A DNA stretch of 64,000 bases from Heterobilharzia americana (GCA_944470555.2 OX104130.1:67399160-67463159), one strand, 5' to 3'; shown: positions 20,972 through 32,764, counted from the stretch's first letter. Numbers and translations are program-made. The notes: a model not told the origin generated them from the sequence alone.

Positions 20972-21014
20972 TTCTCTGAAGAAGCGAATTCTACGAAGTT
21001 GCGAAACGTCAGAA
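20972..21014 (+). ncRNA. PLE-type minimal hammerhead motif
   Basis: The core CTGAAGA lies at 20,976-20,982 and GAAA at 21,003-21,006. Stem III is only AC/GT followed by cleavage base C21010. Stem I is TTCT (20,972-20,975) with AGAA (21,011-21,014). Stem II is GCGA/TTGC around an 11-base loop, with one extra A before it. Terminal repeats of PLEs are known to carry such tiny-stem-III hammerheads, so this probably marks the end of a third PLE type. The extra A makes activity uncertain. Confidence 0.5.
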
Positions 21015-21059
21015 ATTTATTTTTCTACTTCATTGGGATTTTACAAAATATATTTCATT

Positions 21060-22120
21060 GATATTTTAATAGCTTAAAATGCCTTGAGGGTTATTTATTT
21101 TCATCTGCCCATAAATATATCTGGCAAGACTGTTGGTACAGTACGTTCCATTAGCAATTCATTCCATTTGTTTGCACATGTTTTCTTGGGAATTAAAAAC
21201 TATTGTGGCAAGGCAGAGTTGAATTCCAAACGTTATTTCTTTAGTCTGTACCAGTGGTTCAGAATGTAAGCTGTAGGTCGGAGCTGAACCTATTCCCAAC
21301 CCCCTCAACAGTCACATTAATTAACATATGAGTGTACAAGTCACTGTATGAAAAGTCCAACAAGCGAATCAATATGAGATAGTTTTGTTTATCTGGAAAC
21401 AGTCTGTTCCTCGAAATAATACTCTGTATACCGAATAACATGAAGTATTCAGCAAAGATGATCTTATTAACTAACGGTGTTAACTGAACTGTCATATCAG
21501 ATAGCTTAAATAAACATTCATCACCTGATTATTTTTATGTTTTTACACCTTAATCTTGTTACATATATCAGATCTCTGCGTTACATTGTTGATCTGATGT
21601 TACATAGTGGTAGTGGCGGCCTCATTTGCTGTTTGATGTTTCGGACATAATTACTGTAGGACATTCATGTCATTCAAAACCAGACTTTGCTTTATCGTTA
21701 ATATTCTCATTTTTGAGAATATTGTTTACTGAATTTTTCCAACATCCGAAAGAGATCTGAGAATGATCTTAGAAACATAAAAAGTAAGCTCACAATTTGT
21801 ATGATAATGAACCCCTAGTAGTCTATGAAAAAACTAGTAAACGCTGGCACACTGTAGTGTGCTAAATAATATTCGTAAAATAACATGGAGTTATATTCTA
21901 GCACGGAACTAAGAATCTGCTCTTTTTCGTAATCTGGTCTCTGTTGACTTCTGTTCCCTTCAAAAATAGAGGCACAACACTTATCTGTCCCATCAAAACT
22001 TGAATATTACTAACTTCTGTCGATCACACATCATTTCAGTTCACAGACAAACATAAAATAAAAAAATATTTTTAGCCAAACAGTGGTGGAAGCAACTAGT
22101 AGCTCCCAGATTTTATGGCG
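21060..22120. other. Unassigned AT-rich sequence
   Basis: Only short chance frames. No element, tRNA or clear repeat seen. Confidence 0.5.
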
Positions 22121-22124
22121 AAGA

Positions 22125-22500
22125 TCGAATTAATCTACTGCTCACTGATAAATCGCTCCGATGTGGGATTCCTGAAGTTTTAATGAGAAGTCATGACCAA
22201 TGAGGCCAACAAAGTCAGACATGAGGATATTTACTAAACGATGACATTGAATGGAGGTAGCGCTATATCGCAAACTGACAGAAGTAGGAAACACCGACCA
22301 ATGGATTCCGATCCAGAGGATCAGTCGTAACGAGCTGGCGGTGGAATCTGAAGGTCCTGGGTTCGATCCCTAGGAGTATGTCTCCATGGGTGAACAGTGC
22401 TGAGGAATCCCACACTAGGACGAAACGGTTGGTCAGTGTTCCCGGGCTTCTAATATTTCTCTAACTGGTCTGGGTCCCTGATCACTAGCAACCTGAAACT
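22125..22500 (+). mobile_element. Hammerhead-bearing tRNA-type SINE, near full length
   Basis: Body as in the minus copy at 32,770-33,115 (GCGCTATATCGCAAACTGAC, GAAGTAGGAAA), then a decayed A-box, the B-box GGGTTCGATCCC near 22,359, a hammerhead relic with core CTGAGGA at 22,400-22,406 and GGACGAAAC, and a tail that has drifted. Stem I and stem III no longer pair well, so the ribozyme is likely inactive. Confidence 0.75.
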
Positions 22501-22509
22501 TTTCTATTA

Positions 22510-23825
22510 ATTGTCAAGCAATAGAAGTAAAAGGTTTGATCGAGAATAACGATGAATTTTAAGTTAATGTCTGACACATGAACACTCACTGCCTAGTGGA
22601 GTGTACTTCCATCTATCAGAAAAAACTCACCTTTTCTATCAAAAATTAATTTTAGTCTTTTTTAATTATTGGGACTTAATGAACTTATTTGGTCCTCTGA
22701 ACTACACCTTCTGGTATACTAATTTGATATTTGTCTCAAATTGTTCATTTTTATTGTGTACGCTTGATACAGACGTAGAATACTAGAATAATTTTTAGTT
22801 TTCACATAATTTTCTCTCTAAGAATTGCAGGATCTTTGTATGATTATAATAATTGGTTTTCTGTAAGTTCTTCGTTAATTGTGACTCCACTTAACTTACT
22901 TCATAAGAACTGTTTTACACTTGTTTCAGTTTTATTTTACTCAGAGCCTGTGAGGTGAGTAATTTGGAGGTTGTATACATACATCGCTCCAATTTAAAGT
23001 AGCAATCCCAGTGTTGTAGTAATGACATTCAAATTATTTTGGGGATTTGGAACTGAATTTGTATACTATCTACTATAAGCCCCTTTGTGGAACTAATTTG
23101 TATTTACTAACTGTGACATGGATCTTTGAAAGTTGAGATATAGCAGTCAAAGTATCTGAACTTCAAAAAGAAATTTTCTTTGAAAATTTCTACGTCAGAG
23201 CCTTAATCGAACTTGGGTTATGAAAACACCCGGTGCCATTTACATACTTTTCTGCATCACATCTTGGTATCACTTTCCTAAAGTATTGATTTAGTTTCTC
23301 CTTAATAATGCCCCAGTATTTTATAATCAGAATCCAGTTGAATCATTTTAAAATAGTTTTCTTCATGGATTGACATTAGTCGAGAGTGTGCAGCTATGAC
23401 TCTGTGCATACCTAACCCATGATCATCAGGTCTCACGGGGAGCGTGTTACTGCTCACCCACTGGATTAGGAATAAAAAGGTGCACGTTTTGCAAACTTTT
23501 GTCATTTTATGATCTAGCGTAACCATTGTCTAGTGGTACTGGCAAGTATTTGTTCTGGCACTCAGTCTGAACGACTCCCACAATTTGTGGATTCTAATGA
23601 GGAACTCAGGAAGTTCGCCGGCGGCCTTCTTCAGATTTGTTCGTTTTAATCATTCTATTATTTCCTCTGATTTCATTATATATTCACGCACGTTTTTAAA
23701 AAAACTTACGGCTTTCTGAGATGCCAGTATCAAATAAGATGAGGAAAAAGCATCATGGTGGATGACAACGTGCTTTGAAGCGAATAACCTTATCTCAAAT
23801 GACTTTACCTGAACTTATAAGCACG
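22510..23825. other. Unassigned sequence
   Basis: A 74-codon minus-strand open frame at 23,302-23,526 has no recognisable domain. No mobile-element signature found. Confidence 0.4.
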
Positions 23826-23829
23826 AACT

Positions 23830-26430
23830 GCAGGTCACTGACGAGAGGTTGGATTACTTACAATCTCTATTATCCTTCGATGTGAACCGAAATACTGGAG
23901 TAATTGCACCGCAATAGACTTGGTTACATGAACTTTATGCTGACAATTTGATTTCTCGGAATGATTTCAAAATTTCCCCTCAGGATACATGCAGCTCTAC
24001 TAAGTAAAGTGGAGGTGGAGTACCTACCTTCATCAATAACCATTGGTGCATTTCGAGTTACATATGCTTCAAATTCTCAAATGACTACATAGATTGCATC
24101 ACTATAAAATCCCACCCAAAACATTTGAACGAATATCGCTTTATTTGTATCAAAAATATTCATGTAACACCTGGCTTCAGTTTCTCCGAATTATCCAGTT
24201 TCTCTGATATATTCACGGAATTCACAGCCGCTATACTCTGTGGCTCCTTGTCGATGATGATGATTTCAATTCTTGTGACCAAAGGTTTCTCAAGACTCTT
24301 GGTCATCAAAACCTTGTTAACTTCACAACAAGTCAGCATGCAACACTAGATTTGGTATTTCTCAATGATACAGATATATGTATGAAACTCGAGGGAGAGC
24401 CCCACTATTCAGCACAGATCATTGCATTACACGTGTTTTCCCCGAAGTCTATGGTAAACTACACAAAACAGCTTTCATGTATGAGGAAATTGTACATAGA
24501 AACTATTTGCATAGTAACATACTTAATTTAGGAGAAATGCTACAATATATATATACTTGACAGCGATGTTTTGAAAGATACTATTGACGGTGTTACGTGT
24601 CATTTCAAGTTCTGCTCGGATATCTGTTGCCCCAGTGAACCCCTTTCCTACGCTTCCATCGTATATCTTCTCCCAAGCTTAAAAAAAACTAAGAAGAGAG
24701 AAAGAAAGACCACATAAAGTAAGTGATAATCCTGGTGCTCGTCGATTGAACCTTTTAATTAGGTTGGAAATTAAATGCCTCAGTCTACTATACAACCAGA
24801 AACTTTTGTCACTCAAAGGCTCCTCAAACATGTGGAAACCTTCTAAAGACATCACTGGTAGTAAACACCTTAGTAAAGCAGCACATGTCGACCGACGTCT
24901 GTACTTTGAACAAATCGTTTATATGTCAACCCACGTGTACCATCCCACTTTGTCTACATATGTCCAATGAAGAATGTTGTCCAGAGTTCACCACGAAAGA
25001 TGTTTTCAAGTGTCTCAAATCCCTGAACACTTCTCACAATTCAGGTCCGGATGGTATGTCAAACTTGGTATTCACGAAGTGTGCTGATATTTTGTGCTAT
25101 CCAGTAGTCAACATGTTCAATTGATCGTTTGTAGGAAACACCATACCAGCTGTCTGAAAAGATATTACGATAGTCCCCACATACATAAGTCAGGTACTCC
25201 AGGCATATATCTCAAATTCAGTCCGACTACAGTTATCTCAACGTTCTTGGAAATAGTGGAGAAGCTTGTAATACTTGTGCTCAAACCCTCACTGAAGGCT
25301 CTCGGAGACCCTGATCAATTTGCCTATAAAAGCAGAAGAGGCTCTTTGAATGTCACCACTCTCTTATATCACGATATTGTTTATAGTCTTGATCAAAATG
25401 CCAAGTATGTCAAGTGTGCCTTTTCAAACTATACTTCGTCATTTGATTCAGTACCCAGACCTTTCATTCTGGACAAGCTAATCGGGATCATTACTGAGTC
25501 CTGAATAATCAGCTGCCTGCATTCCTATTTCTCTAATAGGAAACAACACACTGTTCACAGGGAGAAGCACTGCACCTCATTGCTTGCTGTGACTAGTCTT
25601 CCCATGCAACCATCCTTTACTCCTATCCTTTCTCTTTCTTTCTGCATGACTTACCATCTTCACATGCTATCAATTTCACCATATATGCTGATGATCTAAC
25701 AGTTTCCATACCAATCTCCTCTTCACCAGGTTCTTCCAAACTGAATGATTTCTGATCTACTGTTAGACGATGATCTTCCATGAATGCTGTTATGTTGAAT
25801 TCTTCAAAACACCAGACAACAAACTTTAGTTTTAGACGTGAACATAACTTATGTAAATTGCTTAGCTCTGATGATTCCTGTTGGATTGATAGTTGTGCAT
25901 TAGAGAATGTTGCAAGTGTGATAAATTTCTGTGTGTTTTTCTTCAGACCTTTTCTGGACCTCCCATATCTCACTAATTTCCAGAATCATTTTCCGTCTAA
26001 CTTTCTATATTAGGAATCTGAGAGTATCTGGCATTACTCAGCCTCTCCTCTTATGTTTTATAAAATCCTGCATCTTGCCTGTTCTCCTCTATTGCTTCCC
26101 CTTATACTTTCCTGGGTTGCAGAATAAAGACTATGCTATGTTGCGTAGAGCTCTGAAGATTATCAGCAAAACTAGTGATGTACCCCTCAACCTTCTAGTT
26201 AAAACTACTGTGGACAAACTTATTAAGTCATGTAAACATCTGGCAGGAGTTATATTACCATATGACTTACATCCTCTTCACTGAAAGCTCTCTGCGTGTC
26301 GGTCATGTGGAAGGATGAGGAGCAAGTACATAATGCTCTGTGTACATATTACAAAATATAAAAACTCTACAATACCGTATTTCGCTCGTGTAGTGTGTGG
26401 TGAAGAAAGTATTATAAAGGGACTTACTAA
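23830..26430 (+). pseudogene. SR1/CR1-like LINE, endonuclease plus RT, decayed
   Basis: Decayed open frames in all plus frames read as a CR1-clade pol. The endonuclease part starts near 23,900 (TWLHELYADNLISRNDF) and has SGGGVPTFINN near 24,010. RT follows: SNEECCPEFTTKDVFKCLKSLN near 24,965-25,030, SGPDGMSNLVF near 25,045, the thumb/finger block DQFAYKSRRGSLN near 25,315, SFDSVPR near 25,440, and a YADD-region relic (IYADDLTVS-like) near 25,680-25,710. The C-terminal part includes LPVLLYCFPLYFPGLQNKDYAMLRRALK-type sequence near 26,070-26,160, and the end reads CRSCGRMRSKYI then KNSTIPYFARVV near 26,300-26,400. Stops and frameshifts are many. It has the gene order of a full-length element but is clearly dead. 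Confidence 0.8.
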
Positions 26431-26624
26431 TTAATTTCTGTTTTTCAAAGCGAACTAATTGATGATGATGAGCATGTTATTTTTTACTCATTATGAATCT
26501 AATTGCTAATGTGACCGTCTACCTTAATTGTCTGTACATTTTCTAGAAATTTGTATTTGGAGTAAATATTCTTATTTTTTTTATTATGTAATTTATATTT
26601 ATTTCATTTTGGTGTCATTGCTTA

Positions 26625-26985
26625 TATTACACCGTCGTTTATTGGACCTATTTGATCAGTCTCTGTTGGCATGTGGGCTCTTGTGCGGATATCTTGATAT
26701 TGCTGCTGTTTCATTTATGTGTAGTAATGATGGGCAGTGGCTAGCAATGAAACTCAGGATGCGCATTTCTTCCCATCTGAGACTTGTCAGCTGGACGTAC
26801 CTGCCTCCCAGTGAGTGATGTCGTTCCCAAAGTGGTTCGGACTCGAGGGCGATCGCTTCGAACGCCACAGCGTTATCCGCTACACCGAATCCTGGTGGGA
26901 ACAACATCACTCTGGCTGACGAGTCCCAGGTAGGACGAAATGCGCACCCTTGATTCCACTGCTAGCCACTGCCCATCATTATTAT
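26625..26985 (+). mobile_element. Palindromic SM-alpha-type SINE with opposed hammerheads
   Basis: The clearest of three copies. Plus-strand head (ACACCGTCGTTTATTGGAC, GGCATGTGGGCTCTTGTG) to about 26,700. Inverted 3' half 26,728-26,815, including stem III ATGC/GCAT, GAAGAAA and core CTGACAA (G8 changed to A, so predicted dead). Minus-strand core with the A-box-like segment, to about 26,880. Then plus-strand core from CCGAATCCTGGTGGGAAC, the hammerhead at 26,911-26,954, and the tail ATTCCACTGCTAGCCACTGC. The two outer ends are inverted copies: GATGGGCAGTGGCTAGC against GCTAGCCACTGCCCATC. Confidence 0.8.
26911..26954 (+). ncRNA. Hammerhead ribozyme motif (SM-alpha type)
   Basis: The core CTGACGA lies at 26,916-26,922. 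Stem II is GTCC/GGAC with loop CAGGTA, intact; GAAA spans 26,937-26,940. Stem III is ATGC/GCAC, with the closing pair A·C mismatched next to the cleavage base C26948, and stem I pairs poorly. Core complete but probably weak. Confidence 0.6.
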
Positions 26986-27088
26986 TTAATTTTGGTACGC
27001 AATACATGTATACTGTCTATGTCCAAATGATGCTATATGAAGTGCTAAAGATTCTGTAGAGTATCCTTGAAATAGCTTTCATAATCAA

Positions 27089-27112
27089 GCCATTATTATT
27101 ATTATTATTAAG
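27089..27112 (+). repeat. ATT microsatellite
   Basis: Seven consecutive ATT units. Similar trinucleotide tails end the RTE copies at 38,079-38,098 and 30,640-30,660, so this may be an orphan RTE tail. Confidence 0.8.
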
Positions 27113-27169
27113 TCACTAATGAGCATATTTTTGTTTTTCAGTTTGTAGGTCTATGCGAAATCGTATGGA

Positions 27170-27245
27170 AGTAAACACCTTCAGTCTAGTACAAAACTCC
27201 TCAGCAGTGCGAACAATGAACGTAGGAGGAATCCAAACTGAGACT
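27170..27245 (-). mobile_element. SINE fragment with hammerhead relic
   Basis: ACTCCTCAGCAGTGCGAAC is the reverse of the hammerhead stem I and core segment of the second SINE family. Flanks are too decayed to delimit. Confidence 0.4.
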
Positions 27246-27249
27246 GTTG

Positions 27250-28005
27250 GGATATCTTGGTACACACTTTGAAATTCAGGCAATAAATTGGAGTGTAATA
27301 GTTCATGTCCCTAATTCCTATCAATAGTAAGCTTAAGGCGGTCACTATCCAGTGGCATCAATAAGTATTCGTCTTTACGCTGGACCTCATTTACGCCGTA
27401 GGTTACTGAATCTCCATCAGCGCTAATTATCACTAGTTATTACCCTCCAGCCCCTGTCACTCCATAGTAAACACTCCACTATAACCACTGAGTTCCATAC
27501 TTTCCTCATAATAAAATGCGAGTTCTTTTTTGAAAATAGGGGATTAGATTTACATGTTGGTTGAAACTGGAATGATTTGTCTCAACTATTAACATTTGTC
27601 ACTACATGTTACAGTAGCATAGTGAACAGACGTTGCCAGAGGTAATCAACTTATCAGAATGATGTAACATTTATAAATTGTTCTTACTCAGTCACCTGAT
27701 TTCTTTGGCCGCTGTACTTAATCAGTGTCCTTACATTCATTTTACGCTACAACAGAACAGAGTTCTTGTAACAGTGGATAGAACAGCCACCTTGCACCTA
27801 TCTGTAAGAATTTATTGGCTATCTGATATGTAGTGAACAGATTGTTGTCACTTTATTTTGTAATGCCTTTTGTTCCTGGTTCACCACTTTTAGATTCATT
27901 AAGGAGTTTTTACCTTTCTGTCTCCTTCGGATGGCACATGAAAGAGAAAAACATAGAGTCCAATTAAACATCTGGCTGAAAACACCTATTTACTTTAAAC
28001 GCATC
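27250..28005. other. Unassigned sequence
   Basis: No element or gene recognised. Confidence 0.4.
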
Positions 28006-28009
28006 ATTT

Positions 28010-28260
28010 GGGGGAATTTTCGGTGAAAACCAATGCAAAACGTTTAAGAAAATTCTGGGGAAACATTACAATTATTCCCCATTTTCCTCAGAGTGTATGC
28101 TTTCCCAAAACTTCTCCAGAATTTCCTCAGAATAATGCCTTCTTCTGAGAACTTCCTCAGTACCACTCTCTCTTCACCAGAATTTCCCCCAAACACGCAG
28201 AATTATACCTGTTTCCGCAGGCATTCTCCAGAGTTTCCTCGAATTTCTCCGAGACTATCT
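28010..28260 (+). repeat. Degenerate pyrimidine-rich tandem repeat
   Basis: Repeated variants of the motif TTCTCCAGAATTTCCTCAG occur along about 200 bp (28,080-28,260). They are preceded by inverted forms (GAAAATTCTGGGGAAA near 28,046). Unit length is irregular, about 18-25 bp. Confidence 0.6.
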
Positions 28261-28366
28261 GTTTTAGACTACATGACTAGGACAGTTGTATGAGAACTAA
28301 TCTCAAAGTAACTTCTAATTAAACCTGTGAATGAAGTATTGAAAAGATGCATGACTTCATAATGGA

Positions 28367-28450
28367 TTTAGTTTATTTGATATAACACAAAGTGACATGG
28401 TTTTGTTAGGTGAAGCTTAAAAACATCTGTAGGTGCTCCCGTGCTTTTAT
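28367..28450 (-). mobile_element. Possible PLE pseudo-LTR fragment
   Basis: GATTTAGTTTATTTGATATA followed by ACACAAAGTGACA resembles the PLE end GATTTGTTTATTTGATATAA, then GCGCACAGTGA. The rest is diverged beyond recognition. Confidence 0.35.
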
Positions 28451-28689
28451 AAGTGACTTATAATGTACTGCGTGAAAGTGCTCCTTTTCTGTGTTTTGTA
28501 TGCATATTCCAACTATTTGTATAGTTTTCCAAAATACCATCTTTCATATCGGCTAATCAATATGCAGAGTATTAGCTGTAATTCCACTTCTTATCTAGTG
28601 GACAATACTGTTCTACTGATTTGATCGCCGATTAACTAATCTCATATAAAACTATCCCTAACCACACTGTTTAAGTTTGTAAATTTACT

Positions 28690-28965
28690 TTTATAACGAC
28701 AAATCAGGGATGATGACCAGTTATACAGACTATGTTGGTGAGCTATTCTGCGGGCATAGGTGTAGTTCTCTCCAATGAGTGATGTTCTTCCCAGTGGGAC
28801 CGAAAACCTCAGGCTCATGGCTTTAAAAGTAAAGTCAATTACCATAACAAATATTCAGGCAATACCCAGGCATCCACATAACAGCCCATATCCTAACAGA
28901 GGTGAAATAATTCCATCCAGTATAATAACGGAGAATTACAAGTATATCAACAAACAGTTATAACT
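28690..28965 (-). mobile_element. SM-alpha-type SINE, hammerhead eroded
   Basis: Minus strand: head near 28,965-28,860 (GGATATGGGCTGTTATGTGG), core with GGTCCCACTGGGAAGAACAT and CACTCATTGG, then a tail in which the hammerhead core is no longer readable. An ordinary single-unit copy, not the palindromic form. Confidence 0.6.
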
Positions 28966-28992
28966 AATACCCGTTTTACACGAGTTGGCTAT

Positions 28993-29060
28993 CTTGCCTT
29001 AGTGGTCTAGTAGATAACGCTTCCGCGTAAACGGTTTCATTCCTGAAGCTGTACAATTGC
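28993..29060 (+). repeat. tRNA-like stretch
   Basis: A-box-like TGGTCTAGTAGATAACGC followed by GGTTTCATTCC, which resembles a B-box. No matched acceptor stem. Reads as a SINE promoter relic rather than a tRNA gene. Confidence 0.4.
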
Positions 29061-30388
29061 GAATTTATGCATATTTCTTGCTTAAGGAGTTGATTGTTAC
29101 GAAACGGTTTGACAAGTATACCAATAAAAATAGTGTCACAACATCAGCTTTCATTAAAATCCGAAAAATAAAAAAATTGTCATGAATACTGAATACTAAT
29201 CAAAATATGACTAGCATTGTATAGAGAATAATCAGTTTGGACAAGAAGTGTCGTGACATAATAACATACCTGGAAACTGAATTATGATCACAAAGAGCAT
29301 AGAAACCAAAAAGAATAGCATATTACTCGGTAAGTGAACAGTGTCAAGGAAAAGGTATTTTGAAGACTGGAAATTCAGATCATGAAAAGAGAAACAGTTG
29401 AACAACCTTCTTTTCAGTACAAAATTTATGTTTTTCCAAATGGATATGAAGAGCTCCAGCGATGTATAGAATATGGAGACATACAGGTTTTGAAAGATTT
29501 ATTTTCACTTTATAGACAACTTTGAACCAGAAACTTCTGCAGATAGGGTGACAGGACTTCACAGTGTGTTTAATTATAGCACTCCTTATTGATTCATTGT
29601 TACCTCTTTGTAACCACGCTCAATGGTGTAAACTGAACTCTTACGGATAACAGTCTCATTGAATGATCTATATACCTGCCTTCGCAAGAGCAGGTGAACT
29701 GATGTACTCATACAATGAAGTGATCAGATACAAAAGTGTGTCCTTTGAGCTATTGTAAACAATTGAGTAATAAAAGAATACTAGTCTAAGCGTTTGTTTT
29801 CGATAAAAATATCATATGGATACTGAGTCTATAATTCAACATCAGTAGCTCAGATCACTTAATGACATTATTCTCTGCGTAAACATTTCAGAAGTTAACT
29901 CTGATCTTGGTTAACTAGTGGTAGTTGATTTGCTTTCTTTGTAAATATTTCAGCTACAATGAAAGTTTCACTGTACTTTATTTATTGATTTCGTTTAATT
30001 GTGAATAATGTTATAATTGTTGAGGAGGGTTCTCATTCATTCTTTTTTTTATTTATTAGCCTTGTAAGAAACGAATTTTTTACCATCACTTTGATATCCC
30101 TTCGTTTCCTGGAGATATGGGTTGCCGAATCCATATAATACTAACAGTATTTGCAAAGTTACCTAATTTCTTGTTAAGAGCAGTTAATTCAATGTGCTGT
30201 TATACTTTCATTCTCTGAGATCCTCGTTTGGACTAAAGAACATACAAGTTACACAAAAAAAAACTGCTAAATAATCCTGTAGAGCTAAAGAATTTACAAA
30301 TCAAGTCGGAAATGATGAGTTATGCCATCTATCACAGTCGTAAAGTCGATATTGAAAATATCCAAGACATTTTACATCACTTTGAATT
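29061..30388. other. Unassigned AT-rich sequence
   Basis: No open frame of note, RNA or recognised repeat. Confidence 0.5.
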
Positions 30389-30389
30389 T

Positions 30390-30645
30390 TAATGCACTCA
30401 ACAGAAAAGAAGGCCTAACTATCCAACCAATCTGGACAGTGATTCCAAAAACAGCACATCGCATACAATGACCAGAACAAAAGTGTATACATACAAACAA
30501 ACTGAATTTGTCATCCATAGTATTGTTCTTGCACTTTCACACCCAGTCATATGTTCACGTATTCACAACACCTCGAACTCCAGACTAGTATTGAATAACA
30601 AAAATAATTTTGAACTCTTTCTGACCAACATAACAACTATCATTA
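30390..30645 (+). repeat. Dispersed repeat D, copy 2
   Basis: Second copy of 20,640-20,885 in the same orientation, starting CACTCAACAGAAAAGAAGGC. It is cut by the RTE 3' end that follows at about 30,655, so the RTE landed in or beside this repeat. Confidence 0.65.
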
Positions 30646-30654
30646 TTGTTATTT

Positions 30655-30945
30655 GTCCCTTGGGTTCCTAGTGGGAAATAGGATTTCAGTAGCCCGCCTC
30701 CATTTCACTGTCTTCTCTGTAGTCTTTTCAGCCTAGCTCCACGACTGCCCATTAGCCTTCATTTCTTCCTCACACCATCTCCTCCATGTCACCCTCATCT
30801 CGGACGCCCAACTCGTCGTTTCCCCTTTGGATTCCACTCAACGGCCTGACCTGGCCTGCTGCGTGATATCCCCAGTCGGCCTTCTCAGTGTATGCCTAAT
30901 CCAACGCACCTCCACTTTCTTCTGCTTATTTGTTGGGCGATAGAT
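30655..30945 (-). pseudogene. SR2-like RTE LINE, 3' terminal fragment
   Basis: On the minus strand the sequence reads like the C-terminal tail common to SR2-like RTE elements: a WIRH-like start, an R-P/G-D-T-R-Q-like segment, GKRRVGRPR near 30,800-30,830, then a W-R-R block. It ends with the TSNPRD-like terminus and an ATT-type tail near 30,640-30,660. Only about 290 bp remain and there are frame breaks. Sister fragments are at 38,079-38,370 and 41,850-42,172. Confidence 0.7.
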
Positions 30946-30949
30946 TCCT

Positions 30950-32755
30950 TGCGCATTAAGACACTGATTTATAAGTGAAAATATGCCAAGGTTACCGTTT
31001 AACGAATGAAATATTTTGAGGAAATGATATTTACTGAAGCCTGGTAAGATGTCACAAAGAGATGAAGAGAGATAGATGGATCCTCGTAACAGATGGATTA
31101 ATTTAAACTGAAGTAATTTGCATGACAGCAGAAAACCAAAATGATGGTAAAATGAAAAGATCAGATATGATGGGAGAAAGTGAGTTGAATCTCCAGAGTT
31201 TCAAAGATTTCACAAAATTATTAAATGCAAACGATTGCAATCCCTCTGGTCGTTTCAACGGCATTCTTCAACAATTTGTTCCTAATTTCTTAAGAAGTTC
31301 AGAGACTTAGTCTAGGTTTCCATATGCAGGTCAGTTCAATACAAGGTAACTTTGACAATTGTTTTAATGCTTTAACCTGGCCATCTTTGATTTTTTCAGC
31401 TTAATCATGCTTCAGCTGCTATCTTGCATCTGCATAACTTGTCACAACCCTATCCAGTAGTTTTCTTCTTTATCACTTCAAGTGAAACTTTGATTTCGTC
31501 CAGCAAATGGTAGCGTTAGACGTTATCAGTGATACGAAACATTCTATCTATGAAATACAGCAAACCGCTGTGTTCTGAAATCACTTCTGATAGATAGTTA
31601 GATATTTTGTGGATGCTGGAGACAGTTGGAGTTAAGAAATGCCAAATATATTCCGACTTCATCAAAAGTCATTCCACTGAGGAAGAGGTCAACATATTTC
31701 TTCACTTCATCCCTGATTCTTGGATTAGGTTTCATCGTGGACCAGTCAAGAAGTATAATCTGCCTATATAACAAGACATCTTTCGTATTCAACAAGTCAC
31801 ATAGAAGGACGCTGTTTAAAGTTAACTTTCCTAAGTAGTGTGGATAAATATTTTGTAATTAAAGGCAACAGTATGCTTCAGAAGAATAATTATTTTGTTA
31901 CATATTTTATTATCTCTTCCTATTTCAAAGTGATTATGATTAGGGTTGAAAAATTATAGGTTTTTATGGGATTTGAAAAAGTGAACTAGTGTTTTCTCAT
32001 ATAAAAATGGTTACCAGAGTTATTACTAAACTATCTTAAGAAACAACCACATCATACATCCAGTAGCTTTGAAGATATCTGCTGACATACTTGTGGTATT
32101 AGGATTTCAGTCTTAGATGGAGATAAATGAAAATTCTTAGTGTTATTTAAGATAGTGTCTATTAGAAGTGAGAACTAGTACGTCAACTGCCCTCCGTTGA
32201 CAAATAAAAGACGTGTTCAGCTCTATAAGGATAGACTTTAATAACAAACTCTCATGAATCCAGTCATCATCGTATTCGAAAGTTTATGCGTTTGGAAGTT
32301 TCTACAAACACTGAACTACAGTGAAACATCCTTTATTCAATAATATAGCATAAATTGAGATATATCTCAGGATGAAGTGACTTTATGTACTCAGAACGCT
32401 GTCTAGCACTATTTCCCTTCCTTCTGTTCTGATTATTCTTCTTTTCATAAGTAATTTAAGTGATCTTAATTAAGAACCATTTTATGCATGAAAATGTCAA
32501 TCGGTTATGTGATTGATTATGCAGATATAATCAGATAGACATTTGAAATCTAATGGACTTTAAAAGAATGTCAGAGATACTATTGCATTTTCCACCATTT
32601 ACGGAACCTCCTAAATTGTATGTCATAAACGAATAAAAGAAATTAAAACTATTTGTGACAAATTCCTAGCTTCATCTGGTTTTTTTTAAAGACACATTTT
32701 GCTTTCCTCTATAGTAAATCTACCTTATTATCTCATGTAGTAGAATACATCTTGA
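30950..32755. other. Unassigned sequence with one weak exon candidate
   Basis: No mobile-element signature recognised. Two open stretches stand out: 31,122-31,310 (plus) and 31,598-31,826 (minus, listed separately). Neither resembles a known domain. Confidence 0.4.
31598..31826 (-). other. Weak exon candidate
   Basis: A minus-strand open stretch with ordinary amino-acid balance, including KPNPRIRDEVKKYVDLFLSG and MTFDEVGIYLAFLNSN, and ending in a stop at 31,598. It is preceded by a splice-acceptor-like ATCCACACTACTTAG, after which the frame is open, with stops just upstream. I recognise no family. It could be a terminal exon of a host gene or chance. Confidence 0.2.
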
Positions 32756-32764
32756 ACTCAGAGG

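Noticed and set aside
25623..25973. 116-codon minus-strand open frame within the CR1 region
   Set aside because: The plus strand matches CR1 RT order before, within and after it, so this is an antisense chance frame.
26740..26810. Active inverted hammerhead in the palindromic SM-alpha
   Set aside because: The core reads CTGACAA, losing the invariant G8, and stem II is poor.
27089..27112. CRISPR-like or regulatory array
   Set aside because: A plain ATT microsatellite; no spacer structure. No CRISPR is expected or seen in this eukaryotic sequence.
28993..29060. Functional tRNA gene on the plus strand
   Set aside because: Promoter-box likeness only; no cloverleaf with paired ends.
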